Part shown: one piece after another, positions 27,440 to 37,398 of the stretch
How positions within the stretch are numbered: the stretch's first letter is position 1
Layout of the letters: every line of letters starts with the position of its first letter
Source: Acidipropionibacterium timonense
GTDB taxonomy: Bacteria; Actinomycetota; Actinomycetes; Propionibacteriales; Propionibacteriaceae
Direction: 5' to 3'
NCBI RefSeq assembly: GCF_900605005.1
Contig: NZ_LR027558.1
Location: 2,213,705-2,269,494, forward strand
Length of the DNA stretch: 55,790 bases
Position numbers and translations under genes: made by a program
The notes under the pieces: generated by a model
The model's database searches: none
What the model saw: only the letters and a program-made list of their open reading frames with translations
What the model was told of the DNA's origin: nothing

Positions 27440-28027
27440 TCAGGAGAACTCGACGAGCTTCGCCCGACCGATGTACGGCCTGCCTGCGTCGATGATCGCC
27501 TTCTGTACGGCTGACGCATCGGCGGACGTAAAGGATCGAACTCGCTTGACAAGGGACTGCACGAGATCCTCCGAGGTGACGGCAACCGGGACTCGCCCGG
27601 CCATGAAGCTCGCCTGTGCCGTGCCGGGGACGCAGGCGTACCTGCAGAACCGCACGACTTGGCGGTCTTCGGTGAGGAACAGAAGGACACCGTCCCGCGG
27701 CGCACGGTCGGCCCAGATCGTCAGGGTCGTGCATTCACCCATGTCCTTGAGGATGGCCTGCGCCGTCGAGGCACCGATGGCGGACTGGAAGAACTGAACG
27801 CGCATTGCTCGGGCCGAGACAGCCTGCGCCGGCGTCGCCTTGACCGACGTGCCGAAGACGGCCCGGAGGCGGGTGCAATCGAGGTGTTGATTCTCGCATT
27901 CCACCTCGACGTCGTATGCCCAGGACCGCTCCAAGCCCTCGCAGAACATCTCGACGAGATCGAGCCGTCCGATCGTGTCGAACGATCGAACCAGCGATGT
28001 GTCCGGCAGGACGATCCGCGGGGTCAC
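27440..28027 (-). CDS. PIN-like domain protein, candidate toxin or nuclease partner
   Basis: A 195-residue protein with weak but ordered PIN-fold features. D9 lies in IVLPDTSLV, and E41/E43 are in an EVECE segment. E98 lies in the DMGECTTLTIWA motif, resembling the conserved GE of PIN domains, and E120-D121 in LTEDRQV resembles the TDD motif. The GTG start overlaps the stop of the XRE/ImmA gene (GTGA), so the two proteins are made together. Base composition is less G+C-rich than the neighbours. If the PIN assignment is right, it is a metal-dependent RNase held by the upstream antitoxin-like regulator; this is inference. Confidence 0.65.
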   Translation of the reverse strand: MTPRIVLPDTSLVRSFDTIGRLDLVEMFCEGLERSWAYDVEVECENQHLDCTRLRAVFGTSVKATPAQAVSARAMRVQFFQSAIGASTAQAILKDMGECTTLTIWADRAPRDGVLLFLTEDRQVVRFCRYACVPGTAQASFMAGRVPVAVTSEDLVQSLVKRVRSFTSADASAVQKAIIDAGRPYIGRAKLVEFS

Positions 28028-29148
28028 AGTCCCAGATCGGAGAGGTCGGGAAACTCCGTGCCGGCGGGCACGGGCGGCGCCGCAAGGTCATCAATGGGCG
28101 TCGAGGTCATGATCGACAGGGTGTCAGGCGGGATGACTCCGTCCCGGACGAGCTCCTCATGGCGACGCACCAGCCAGTCGGGAAACCGCTGCGCAGCGAA
28201 GGCCTGGCTGCGTCGCTGAGCCCAGTCGGGGTGGTTCTCTCGCCACAGCTCGTTGATCCGCGGTTGGGGCGGGACCTGTATGCCGGTCTTCTTCAATAGA
28301 TGACACCGAACGTCGAGGGCCGCTCCGCCGACGAGGTGGTCCCAGCAGAACTGAGCGATGGCAGACTCGGCCACATCTTGTTCGAGTGCCAGGACGTCCT
28401 CCTTGGGCATGAGGACGTCGGCGGCGAATCCGTTGGCGACGACTTCGGCGTCGAGGTGCAGCGGGGCCGTCTCATCGGTACGGACCTCGTCGTGGCCGAA
28501 GAGAAGGTGGGCCAGCTCGTGGAAGATCCCAAACATCGCCGAATACCAAGCGGCAGTGGTGTGGACGATGACGACCCGATGGCCCCGGATGACCATCGAG
28601 TAGGTCTGGACCCGCGAAGCGAAGGGGAACTGCAAGACCACCAGGTCGACCCCGAACGTGGCCAGGAACCCGGCAACGTCGGCGACCGGATCGGTGACCT
28701 CATGGCACCAGTCAACCCAATGCTGCACCACCTTCTCGACGCAGTGCCGAACGTCCTCCCAATGCGGGTTGGCGCTGGCGGCCACAGCGGCAGCGCCAGT
28801 GAAGCCGTCGGATACGGGGACGTCCGCGAGGAGCCAGGCCCGCTCGACCACATCGAGGTCGGCGCGGCTGGCGGTGTCGGGCGCGGTCCGAGACCCGTCA
28901 AACGGGTCATACCGGTGCCGGAAAACGGTGCGCGTGGCCGTCCGGTCGACACGCCCATCGATGAGCCACCCGAGATCGACGTCGAGTACGTGGCTGATGG
29001 CGTTCGCCTCTCCCACTGTGAATTGCCGCACCCCGGTGATCGACTTGCTCAACTTGTCCTTGGACATGCCGATTCGCTCGGCGAGGTCCTGCTGGCCCAT
29101 CGACCTCCTGCCGAGCATTGTTCGCACACGTGCGCCCATGTCGCTCAT
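28024..29148 (-). CDS. XRE-type HTH protein fused to ImmA/IrrE (COG2856) metallopeptidase
   Basis: A 374-residue protein. An N-terminal XRE helix-turn-helix (about 5-60, MGQQDLAERIGMSKDKLSKS) is followed by an M78-type peptidase domain with the zinc motif HELAH at 210-214 and downstream FGHDE and EVVANGFAADVLMP segments. Such XRE-COG2856 proteins act as regulators in stress modules, phage lysogeny control and toxin-antitoxin-like pairs. ATG 29148 is chosen because TAGACT (minus strand, 29156-29161) lies seven bases upstream. A perfect palindrome over the -35 region suggests autoregulation. It is coupled to the PIN-like gene. Confidence 0.88.
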   Translation of the reverse strand: MSDMGARVRTMLGRRSMGQQDLAERIGMSKDKLSKSITGVRQFTVGEANAISHVLDVDLGWLIDGRVDRTATRTVFRHRYDPFDGSRTAPDTASRADLDVVERAWLLADVPVSDGFTGAAAVAASANPHWEDVRHCVEKVVQHWVDWCHEVTDPVADVAGFLATFGVDLVVLQFPFASRVQTYSMVIRGHRVVIVHTTAAWYSAMFGIFHELAHLLFGHDEVRTDETAPLHLDAEVVANGFAADVLMPKEDVLALEQDVAESAIAQFCWDHLVGGAALDVRCHLLKKTGIQVPPQPRINELWRENHPDWAQRRSQAFAAQRFPDWLVRRHEELVRDGVIPPDTLSIMTSTPIDDLAAPPVPAGTEFPDLSDLGL

Positions 29149-29155
29149 GGCTACC

Positions 29156-29184
29156 AGTCTAGACATGGTTGCGAACTTCGCAAC
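29156..29184 (-). promoter_or_regulatory. Promoter and palindromic operator of the XRE/ImmA-PIN pair
   Basis: Read on the minus strand, TTGCGA (-35 like) and TAGACT (-10, 29156-29161) are spaced by 16 bases. The -35 sits inside a perfect inverted repeat GTTGCGAA-n-TTCGCAAC at 29168-29184. An XRE protein bound there would block its own promoter. The divergent DUF1801 promoter (TAGCCT at 29224) is about 40 bases away and could be affected too. Confidence 0.7.
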
Positions 29185-29235
29185 TGGAGATTGCAAGAGG
29201 GTGAATTGCCCGAACCCTCGGACTAGCCTCGATCC

Positions 29236-29667
29236 ATGAGCGCTGTCGACGACCACTTGGCGACGTGCCGACCGGCCGAGCGGGCCCTGCTCGAGCACTA
29301 CAGCGAGCTGGCCCGAGGACGGCTCGAGGCGAAGGGCTGCGAGGTCCGGGAGGTCGTGAGCTACCGGATGCCCGCGCTGGCCGTCGGGGACGGCGCGAAA
29401 CAGGTGGTGTGCAGCTTCCTGCAGAACGCGAGGTTCTGCTCCTGGTACCCCTTCAGTGGCAGCGTCATCACCGCCTTGGCAGACGACCTGGCCGGCTTCG
29501 AGACGACGAAGGGGTCGATCCACTTCAGCGTCGACCACCCGCTTCCCGACGACCTCGTCATCAAGCTGGTCGACACCCGCATGGCCGAGATCGAACCGGA
29601 CAGGCGGGTGTGGAAGGTCGCGTCACCCTCCTATGCGTGCACGGACGCTTTGGGCAGCGCCTCGTAA
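29236..29667 (+). CDS. DUF1801 / YdhG-like domain protein
   Basis: A 143-residue protein matching the DUF1801 pattern: VVSYRMPALAV, CSFLQNARFCSWYPFSGS, KGSIHFSVDHPLPDDLVIKLVD. Members include frataxin-like iron-binding proteins, but many are uncharacterised. The ATG is preceded by TAGCCT (29224-29229) at exactly six bases. The domain should end near RMAEIE; the last dozen or so residues (SPSYACTDALGSAS) are read through DNA that also encodes the end of the convergent DUF3883 gene, so the natural C terminus may have been replaced at a recombination junction. Confidence 0.82.
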   Translation: MSAVDDHLATCRPAERALLEHYSELARGRLEAKGCEVREVVSYRMPALAVGDGAKQVVCSFLQNARFCSWYPFSGSVITALADDLAGFETTKGSIHFSVDHPLPDDLVIKLVDTRMAEIEPDRRVWKVASPSYACTDALGSAS

Positions 29668-30482
29668 TCGAGGGGAACAAGGTCGCACGTTGTCTCAATG
29701 GCGCCGGGAAGCTGGTAAATCCCGATCTTCTCGGCGGTGAACTGGTACACCCGCGCCAAGACGTAGGTGTCTGCAAGCTCCTTTGAGACCCGTACCTCGT
29801 TTCGACTGACGATCATCGGCCAGTCGATGTCGCGTCGTGTCGTCTTGACCTCTATGTGTCGCACGTGCTCGTTGAGATCGAAGGACACGATGTCATACCC
29901 CAACCCGTCGCCCCGGGTCTGACTCACATGATCGACGCGCTCGGCGAGATCTGGTCGTCCACCAGCGCGCAGGATGGTGCGCTCCCGGTCAAGGACCGCC
30001 AGCTCGCCAGCGCGTCCCAGCGATGAGTTGGCGGCCTCCATGGCGACATAGTCGGTGTGGATTCCGCCACCACGGTGGGCCCGACCTTCATAGTCGACGA
30101 GAACCTTGTCAGGCATCTTGGTATCGATCCACGCCAGATCGATGCGGTCGGCCGCGGCGGACGACACGGACATCTGCATCATCGCCAACACCTCGGGATG
30201 CGCACCAAGGTGGGTCTCGACGGCTGTCACCAGCGAATGCTGCCTGTTGCCGCGCGGCTTGTAGCCGGTGACATAGAGGCAATGGAGGTCGCGCAGCACC
30301 GAGCTGATGTTGGCGAACTTCATCTCGTAGGCGCCCTCGCTACGCCCGTACTGCGCCACCAACCTCCTGCGCCGTTCAGCCTTGACATACGGCTGATGGG
30401 CGAGTTCTTGAGTGAGCATGTCAAAGTACGCGGCAACAGTTGCTGCGTTCTCCTCATCCGACCACGCCTCGCCGCTTGCCAT
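29631..30482 (-). CDS. DUF3883 nuclease-like protein, restriction-type
   Basis: A 283-residue protein. The N-terminal part (WSDEENAATVAAYFDML, KFANISSVLRDL, VTGYKPRGNRQ) is a module seen in front of HNH or restriction-like domains. The C-terminal DUF3883 domain has E160, D197 in GDGLGYDIVSFD and E211-V-K213 in HIEVKTT, an E...D...ExK arrangement like PD-(D/E)XK nucleases. DUF3883 occurs in several anti-phage systems. ATG 30482 is supported by TATCCT (minus strand, 30490-30495) seven bases upstream. Its 3' end overlaps the convergent DUF1801 gene by 37 bases. No methyltransferase or helicase partner is nearby. Confidence 0.82.
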   Translation of the reverse strand: MASGEAWSDEENAATVAAYFDMLTQELAHQPYVKAERRRRLVAQYGRSEGAYEMKFANISSVLRDLHCLYVTGYKPRGNRQHSLVTAVETHLGAHPEVLAMMQMSVSSAAADRIDLAWIDTKMPDKVLVDYEGRAHRGGGIHTDYVAMEAANSSLGRAGELAVLDRERTILRAGGRPDLAERVDHVSQTRGDGLGYDIVSFDLNEHVRHIEVKTTRRDIDWPMIVSRNEVRVSKELADTYVLARVYQFTAEKIGIYQLPGAIETTCDLVPLDYEALPKASVHA

Positions 30483-30564
30483 GCGCGCCAGGATAGCCAG
30501 CCAGCGCCACTCGTCGGTGGGAACTGCGGCATATCGCGGGCAAGACGGACCCTTCCGCCGACCG

Positions 30565-30644
30565 ACCGCCACGATTCCCCGCGCAACTCGCTGAACTCCA
30601 CCCACAGCGGCGGTCGTGACACTTGCGCGGGGAATCGTGGCGGT
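30565..30644. repeat. Palindromic extragenic element, copy 2 (perfect 22-base arms)
   Basis: The arms at 30565-30586 and 30623-30644 are perfect reverse complements over 22 bases, with a 36-base loop; a few more bases pair outside with one bulge. Its arms match those at 1195-1274 (19 of 22 and 20 of 21). It lies in the 365-base gap between the DUF3883 gene and clpC; apart from this element and the clpC terminator I see nothing coding there. Confidence 0.85.
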
Positions 30645-30801
30645 GGGGTCAAGACACGTGACGCCAGGAGCGGTCCATAGGGGCACCGGACGCGGCCGGC
30701 GGAGGAACCCCGCCGCCCTCACGACTTGGGGCGTCCCCGCCCAGAGCTCCCCGACCACTCCGCCGACCCCACGGACACCGACGAGCCGCGCACCGACAGC
30801 A

Positions 30802-30835
30802 CGCGGCCCCGCCTCCTGCAGGAGGCGGGGCCGCG
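30802..30835 (-). terminator. clpC terminator (34-base perfect palindrome)
   Basis: A self-complementary 34-base GC palindrome with TGCA at its centre lies 12 bases beyond the clpC stop. No T tract follows on the minus strand. Confidence 0.8.
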
Positions 30836-30847
30836 GCGGCGTGTGGC

Positions 30848-33373
<2,526 letters not shown>

Positions 33374-33487
33374 GAAGTCTCCTTGCAATGGGACCGGGTA
33401 CCCCGAGGCCGAGATACCCCTGTCGTTGACAGTCTAGTAACGGGGTGGGACGGTCCCGACTTCCCGCCGTTCGCCGGACGCGGACCC

Positions 33488-33503
33488 CTGTTGGCGCCAA
33501 CAG
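33488..33503. promoter_or_regulatory. Perfect palindrome upstream of clpC
   Basis: CTGTTGGCGCCAACAG is a perfect 16-base palindrome, 115 bases upstream of the clpC start. A TAGACT box on the minus strand (33431-33436) could be the clpC -10, which would put the palindrome about 52 bases upstream of it, an activator position. In actinobacteria ClgR often activates clpC, but this site does not clearly match the ClgR boxes I know. Assignment to any regulator is inference. Confidence 0.4.
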
Positions 33504-33545
33504 TCGGGGCGAGACGCCGTGGCGCGGGCACCCGGCACGACTCAT

Positions 33546-33611
33546 GCGCGCACAGCACGAGTCCACCAGAGCGTGCGCAGCACGAGTCCACCAGAGCGTG
33601 CGCAGCACGAC
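33546..33611. repeat. 25-base tandem repeat, 2.6 copies
   Basis: Units start at 33546 (slightly diverged), 33571 and 33596 (partial, 16 bases). They lie between clpC and lsr2 and abut the lsr2 terminator stem. There are no spacers, so it is not CRISPR. Confidence 0.85.
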
Positions 33612-33635
33612 GCCCGGTCCACCGGACCGGGCGTC
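33609..33635 (-). terminator. lsr2 terminator hairpin
   Basis: A perfect 12-bp stem (GACGCCCGGTCC / GGACCGGGCGTC) with loop acc lies about 38 bases beyond the lsr2 stop. No T tract follows. Confidence 0.75.
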
Positions 33636-33672
33636 AGCCATGAATCATGCGGCCGATGAGCCGCCGAGCCGC

Positions 33673-33990
33673 TCAGTGAGCGCGGTCGTAGGCCTCGCGG
33701 ACCTCGTTCGAGACACGGCCCCGGTCGGAGACCTCCAGGCCGTTGTCCCGGGCCCAGCGACGGATCTCGTTGGCGGTCGGGCCACCGGTCGGGCGGTGCC
33801 CTCGGGTACGACGTCCCCCGGTGCGGCGGGCGGCGCCCACCCACTTGGCCAGGTCCTCGCGCAGCTGGGCGGCATTTGCCGAGGAAAGATCGATGATGTA
33901 GCTCACACCATCAAGGGCGAAGTTCACGGACTCCTCGGCAGTGGTTCCATCGAGATCATCGACAAGGTCCACGCGAACACGCTGTGCCAT
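33673..33990 (-). CDS. lsr2: Lsr2 nucleoid-associated H-NS-like protein
   Basis: A 105-residue DNA-bridging protein that silences AT-rich and horizontally acquired DNA in actinobacteria. The N-terminal oligomerisation domain (about 1-50) has VDLVDDLDGTTAEE and FALDGVSYIIDLS. The C-terminal DNA-binding domain (about 70-105) has IRRWARDNGLEVSDRGRV with the AT-hook-like RGR at 90-92. ATG 33990 has a Shine-Dalgarno (ggaagga). It may help to silence the lower-G+C accessory patches seen here, which is inference. Single-copy linkage with clpC is usual in the phylum. Confidence 0.95.
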   Translation of the reverse strand: MAQRVRVDLVDDLDGTTAEESVNFALDGVSYIIDLSSANAAQLREDLAKWVGAARRTGGRRTRGHRPTGGPTANEIRRWARDNGLEVSDRGRVSNEVREAYDRAH

Positions 33991-34018
33991 GGCGTTCCTT
34001 CCAGTTCAAAGTCATTGT

Positions 34019-34034
34019 TCCCGGATGTCCGGGA
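34019..34034. promoter_or_regulatory. Inverted repeat upstream of lsr2
   Basis: TCCCGGA-tg-TCCGGGA is a perfect 7-bp inverted repeat about 29 bases upstream of the lsr2 start codon, within the likely promoter or leader between lsr2 and the divergent NuoD-like gene. It could be an operator or a 5' hairpin in the lsr2 leader. The 157-base gap has no other clear feature. Confidence 0.4.
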
Positions 34035-34147
34035 TCGATGTCACCACGATATGGCCAGCAACTGGGCCATTTCAAGTGAAAGGATGACTTTTCGTTCGAT
34101 CACCCCTCACGGGAGCCAATGCGCGCACGCAAGATGCGCGAACGCCC

Positions 34148-35473
34148 ATGATGCGGCAGGCTTGGAACGTGGAATCCCATCAGCCCAAAGGCCACGATCC
34201 GGCACCACGGGAGTATTCCCCTGAGGACGTCGTCATCGAGATCGGGGCGCTCGGGGGCTCACCGGGCATCGCCACCCCGGACACGGGCGCGGCGGACACG
34301 GCCCCGGACACCGCGGGAGCGAACACGGATGCCACGAGCGCGAACACGGATCCCACGGGCGCTACCGTGCGGCCGTGGTCGTCGTCGCCCACGATCCTCC
34401 GGCTCGACCTCGGACCCGACCACCCCACTCGCCCGGGCCTGGTGAGAATCATGACGAAGGTGGAGGGTGGACGAATCTCCCGGGCACGGGTCGAGATCGG
34501 CCACCTGCACCGTGGCGTCGAGAAACTCTTCGAGGTCCGTGATCATCGCCAGATTCCGGTGCTCGCGTCACGTCACGACTGGCAGGCGCCATTCGTGGGT
34601 GAGGTCGGGTCGTGTGTCGTCATCGAACGTGCTGCCGGTATTGAGGTTCCGGCACGTGCCGCATGGCTGCGAACAGCACTGTTCGAGCTCACGCGGATCA
34701 TGAGCCATCTCTCATTTCTCGCCTGGGTGCCTCATCGAGCCGATGATTCCGAGCTGTCGGCGGCGACACATCGGAGCCTCGAATCCGTGCACGAGCTGTG
34801 GCGACGATACTCGGGAAACCGGGTACATCCCATGGTGTCGCGGGTCGGCGGACTGGCCGTCGACCTCGACGCCGAGGTCGAGGTGCGGTGGCGATCCTGG
34901 CTCGACGAGGCCTGTGAGCTGGCCGGTCGCCTCACCGACACCCTGGCCGACCCCGCCCTCCGCGGGACCGCCTCCGTGGGTGTCATCGAGGCGGCCCTCG
35001 TCGACCCCCTCGGCCTGTCCGGCCCGGTCGCCCGCGCCAGCGGGATCGACCTCGACCTGCGTCGTCACCCCGGACACCTGGCCCACGACGCCGTCGACGT
35101 GCCGACCGTCCAGGCACCGACGACCGGGGACGCCCGGGCCCGTCTGACCTGGTTGGCCCGGGAGATCCCGGCGTCGGCGTCGATCTGCCGGCAGGTGCTC
35201 GACGGGCTGCCGAGCGGACCGATCCAGACCCGGCTGCCGGCCACCCTCAAGATCCCGGTGGGGACGACGTGGTCGACCCTCGAGGCCCCGTGGGGACGCG
35301 CCGACGTCGTCCTCGTCTCGCGGGGTGGCACGACGCCGTGGCGACTGGCACTGCGCACCCCGACCTTCGCCGACGTCCAGGCCCTCGAGCACGTGCTCGT
35401 CGGCGCGCACCTCGAGGACGTCGAACCGATCATCGCCTCCCTGGGATGGACCCTCGGCGACCTCGACAAGTAG
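34148..35473 (+). CDS. Orphan NuoD-like (complex I 49-kDa / hydrogenase large-subunit family) protein
   Basis: A 441-residue protein. Residues 1-80 are a low-complexity Asp/Thr/Ala/Pro tail. The rest resembles NuoD: HPTRPGLVRI, EIGHLHRGVEKLFE, a helical LTRIMSHLSFL segment, and the C-terminal GRADVVLVSRGGTTPWRLALRTPTFADVQALEHVL pattern (read in parts). No other nuo gene is nearby and no hydrogenase CxxC metal ligands are visible, so a redox role is doubtful. ATG 34148 or 34151 are the possible starts. Related stand-alone NuoD homologues exist in other actinobacteria; function unknown. A bidirectional hairpin follows. Confidence 0.8.
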   Translation: MMRQAWNVESHQPKGHDPAPREYSPEDVVIEIGALGGSPGIATPDTGAADTAPDTAGANTDATSANTDPTGATVRPWSSSPTILRLDLGPDHPTRPGLVRIMTKVEGGRISRARVEIGHLHRGVEKLFEVRDHRQIPVLASRHDWQAPFVGEVGSCVVIERAAGIEVPARAAWLRTALFELTRIMSHLSFLAWVPHRADDSELSAATHRSLESVHELWRRYSGNRVHPMVSRVGGLAVDLDAEVEVRWRSWLDEACELAGRLTDTLADPALRGTASVGVIEAALVDPLGLSGPVARASGIDLDLRRHPGHLAHDAVDVPTVQAPTTGDARARLTWLAREIPASASICRQVLDGLPSGPIQTRLPATLKIPVGTTWSTLEAPWGRADVVLVSRGGTTPWRLALRTPTFADVQALEHVLVGAHLEDVEPIIASLGWTLGDLDK

Positions 35474-35519
35474 CCGTGCCCGGCGCGAGGTCGTCGACCG
35501 GCACCTCACGGACATGACG

Positions 35520-35547
35520 AAGCCCCCGGCGCGGACTCCGGGGGCTT
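35520..35547. terminator. Bidirectional terminator hairpin
   Basis: A perfect 10-bp stem (AAGCCCCCGG / CCGGGGGCTT) with an 8-base loop lies between convergent genes. The short AA/TT ends resemble an intrinsic terminator on both strands. Confidence 0.8.
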
Positions 35548-35564
35548 GCGGGTGACGACGTGGC

Positions 35565-36224
35565 TCAGGCCTTGCGGCGCTCCGGTGCGGCGTCGATGAC
35601 GGGGAAGGCGACCCGGGACAGATCGACGATCGTCGTGTCATTGCCCTTGGCCCAGATCTCCTCGGCCGACGGCACGGTCTCCGAGCCGGTCCGCGTCAGC
35701 GACACCAGTCGGCCCTCCCTGGCCTCGGACAGCACCGACTGGAGCTCGGTCTCGAGCTCGGCGATGCGCGCCTCGAGTTCGTTGACCTTCTTGTTGCCGG
35801 CGGACACCTTGTACTGGAGGGCGGCCTTGTCCCCGCGCAGGGTCGACAGCTCGTTCTCGGCGCGGTCGAGCTTGGCACGGGTCTGCGTCAGGGTCTTGGA
35901 GATCGCCCCGACACGCTGGGCGAAGGTGTCGATCATGTCCATCGACTCCTCGTGATGGCGACGCTCGGCGTCGGCGGCGTCACGACGCATCCGGCGCATC
36001 TCGGCGAAGTGAGCGGTGCGAACGGCCTCGACCTCCCGCCAGGCCATGATGACCGACACCCAGGCGGCAGCCAGCGCGACGACCACACCGGCACGAACCG
36101 CCCAGACCGACGGCAGCACGGCGCACACGACCGCCACCACCGACGCGGCGATGAGGAGGATCAGCACTCCCCGACGCTCATTCGACGACTTCTCGACCCG
36201 CTTGCCCTTCTGCACACCACTCAC
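35565..36224 (-). CDS. Membrane-anchored coiled-coil protein, unknown function
   Basis: A 219-residue protein with two N-terminal membrane helices (about 20-60), then a long heptad-rich coiled coil (about 65-175, with KLDRAENELSTLRGDKAALQ and ELEARIAELETELQ) and a short C-terminal tail (PSAEEIWAKGNDTTIVDL). The layout suggests a cytosolic coiled coil tethered to the membrane, perhaps a cell-division or polarity scaffold, but it lacks a DivIVA N-terminal domain. GTG 36224 is preferred over ATG 36233, because TAGGAT (minus strand, 36232-36237) overlaps the ATG and ends seven bases before the GTG. Confidence 0.75.
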   Translation of the reverse strand: MSGVQKGKRVEKSSNERRGVLILLIAASVVAVVCAVLPSVWAVRAGVVVALAAAWVSVIMAWREVEAVRTAHFAEMRRMRRDAADAERRHHEESMDMIDTFAQRVGAISKTLTQTRAKLDRAENELSTLRGDKAALQYKVSAGNKKVNELEARIAELETELQSVLSEAREGRLVSLTRTGSETVPSAEEIWAKGNDTTIVDLSRVAFPVIDAAPERRKA

Positions 36225-36286
36225 GCGGCACATCCTACAGGGCCGGAAGGGCCCCGTACAGCCTCGAAGGGGCCGTGAGGCAGCCC

Positions 36287-36856
36287 TCAGGAGCCCTCCC
36301 CGTCGTCCTCGCCGGAACCCGCGCCGGGCACCTGGCAGGCCTTCTCGAGCCGGAGCCCCGCCCAGGCGAGGAGGACGCAGACGGCGGTCGCGACGAGCCC
36401 CCGGATGACGCGTTGCCGCGGGAAGGGAATGTTGACATGACCGACGAAGGTGATGACGTAGACGAGCAGCGCCCCGGCCAGCGCAGCCCCGGTGAGGACG
36501 AGGGCCTTGCCGAGGGCCAGGCTCACCAGTCCCTCGGTCGAGCCCACCCGGCGTCGATCCTGCGCCACCCTGCGGGCCAGCACGCGGGCGTCCACCCACA
36601 CCCCGACCGCGACGATCGTGAGGATGATCGGCAGCGACCACGGCAGCACCGGGACGAAGGCGTCAGCCACCTTGTACAGGCTGAGCGCGAACCAGCCGAC
36701 GGCTGCCCCACAGAGGGCGGCGACGACGACGGTCCGGGTGTCGGTCGGGGTGAGCTGTCCGGTGGGAGGTCGCCGGGAACCGCCCGGGCCCCGGTGATCC
36801 GGGTCCCCGGTCGATCCGTCCGAAGGCTCCCATCCGTCTGGCAGTCGTCTCGTCAT
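36287..36856 (-). CDS. DUF3180 family membrane protein
   Basis: A 189-residue protein with four predicted membrane helices after a Pro/Gly/Asp-rich 40-residue N terminus (LTPTDTRTVVVAALCGAAVGW, read in parts, opens the domain). DUF3180 proteins are almost always found after folK in actinobacteria, as here, where the ATG overlaps the folK stop (ATGA). Function is not established; the conserved link could reflect envelope or folate-related transport, which is inference. Confidence 0.85.
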   Translation of the reverse strand: MTRRLPDGWEPSDGSTGDPDHRGPGGSRRPPTGQLTPTDTRTVVVAALCGAAVGWFALSLYKVADAFVPVLPWSLPIILTIVAVGVWVDARVLARRVAQDRRRVGSTEGLVSLALGKALVLTGAALAGALLVYVITFVGHVNIPFPRQRVIRGLVATAVCVLLAWAGLRLEKACQVPGAGSGEDDGEGS

Positions 36857-37398
36857 GACAGGATGATGGCCTCGTCGGTCCTCGTCACGCCCGTCGTGTC
36901 GACATCGGAGAGCAGGTCGGCCACCCTGCCACGCCCGGGCAGGACGGCGTCTGGGTCGACGTCGAGCCACGGGACGAGGACGAAGGCGCGCTCGTGGGCG
37001 CGCGGATGGGGCACGACGAGATCGGCTCGGTCGATCTGACGGTCCCCGATGGTGATGATGTCGACGTCGAGGGTCCTCGGACCCCCGGGCTCGTCCCGCT
37101 CACGGCCATAGGCCTGCTCGACGGCGTTGACGCGGTCCAGGAGCATGGCCGACGACAGGGCGGCCTCGACGACGAGGACGAGATTGTGGAACTCGGGCTG
37201 GTCGACGACCGGACCCACCGGCGTCGTGCGGTATATCGGTGAGACGCCAACCGGAACGACCCCGGGCGTGGCGAGCAGCAGGTCGACGGCCCCCTGGAGG
37301 GTCTCGAGGGTGTCTCCGAGATTGGCGCCCAAACTCAGCACGACGGTCCTCATGGCCGGCATGACGAGGGTGTCGAGGTCGACGGGCGGGGTGGTCAT
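36853..37398 (-). CDS. folK: 2-amino-4-hydroxy-6-hydroxymethyldihydropteridine diphosphokinase
   Basis: Transfers pyrophosphate from ATP to 6-hydroxymethyl-7,8-dihydropterin. The 181-residue protein has the family motifs VVLSLGANLGDT, SPIYRTTPVGPVDQPEF-like (here GPVVDQPEFHN) and the signature GGPRTLDVDII with the metal-binding aspartates, then HPRAHERAFVLVP. An N-terminal extension of about 15 residues precedes the domain. ATG 37398 has a Shine-Dalgarno (gaggaga) and overlaps the folB stop (ATGA). Confidence 0.95.
   Translation of the reverse strand: MTTPPVDLDTLVMPAMRTVVLSLGANLGDTLETLQGAVDLLLATPGVVPVGVSPIYRTTPVGPVVDQPEFHNLVLVVEAALSSAMLLDRVNAVEQAYGRERDEPGGPRTLDVDIITIGDRQIDRADLVVPHPRAHERAFVLVPWLDVDPDAVLPGRGRVADLLSDVDTTGVTRTDEAIILS

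Noticed and set aside
27440-30482. A prophage or integrative element remnant
   Set aside because: There is no integrase, phage structural gene, tRNA site or flanking direct repeat; only composition and gene types are unusual.
33546-33611. Tandem repeats as a CRISPR array
   Set aside because: The 25-base units are adjacent without spacers and there are no cas genes.
34148-35473. NiFe-hydrogenase large subunit
   Set aside because: The CxxC nickel-binding pairs of hydrogenases are absent and no small subunit or maturation gene is nearby; it is better called NuoD-like.
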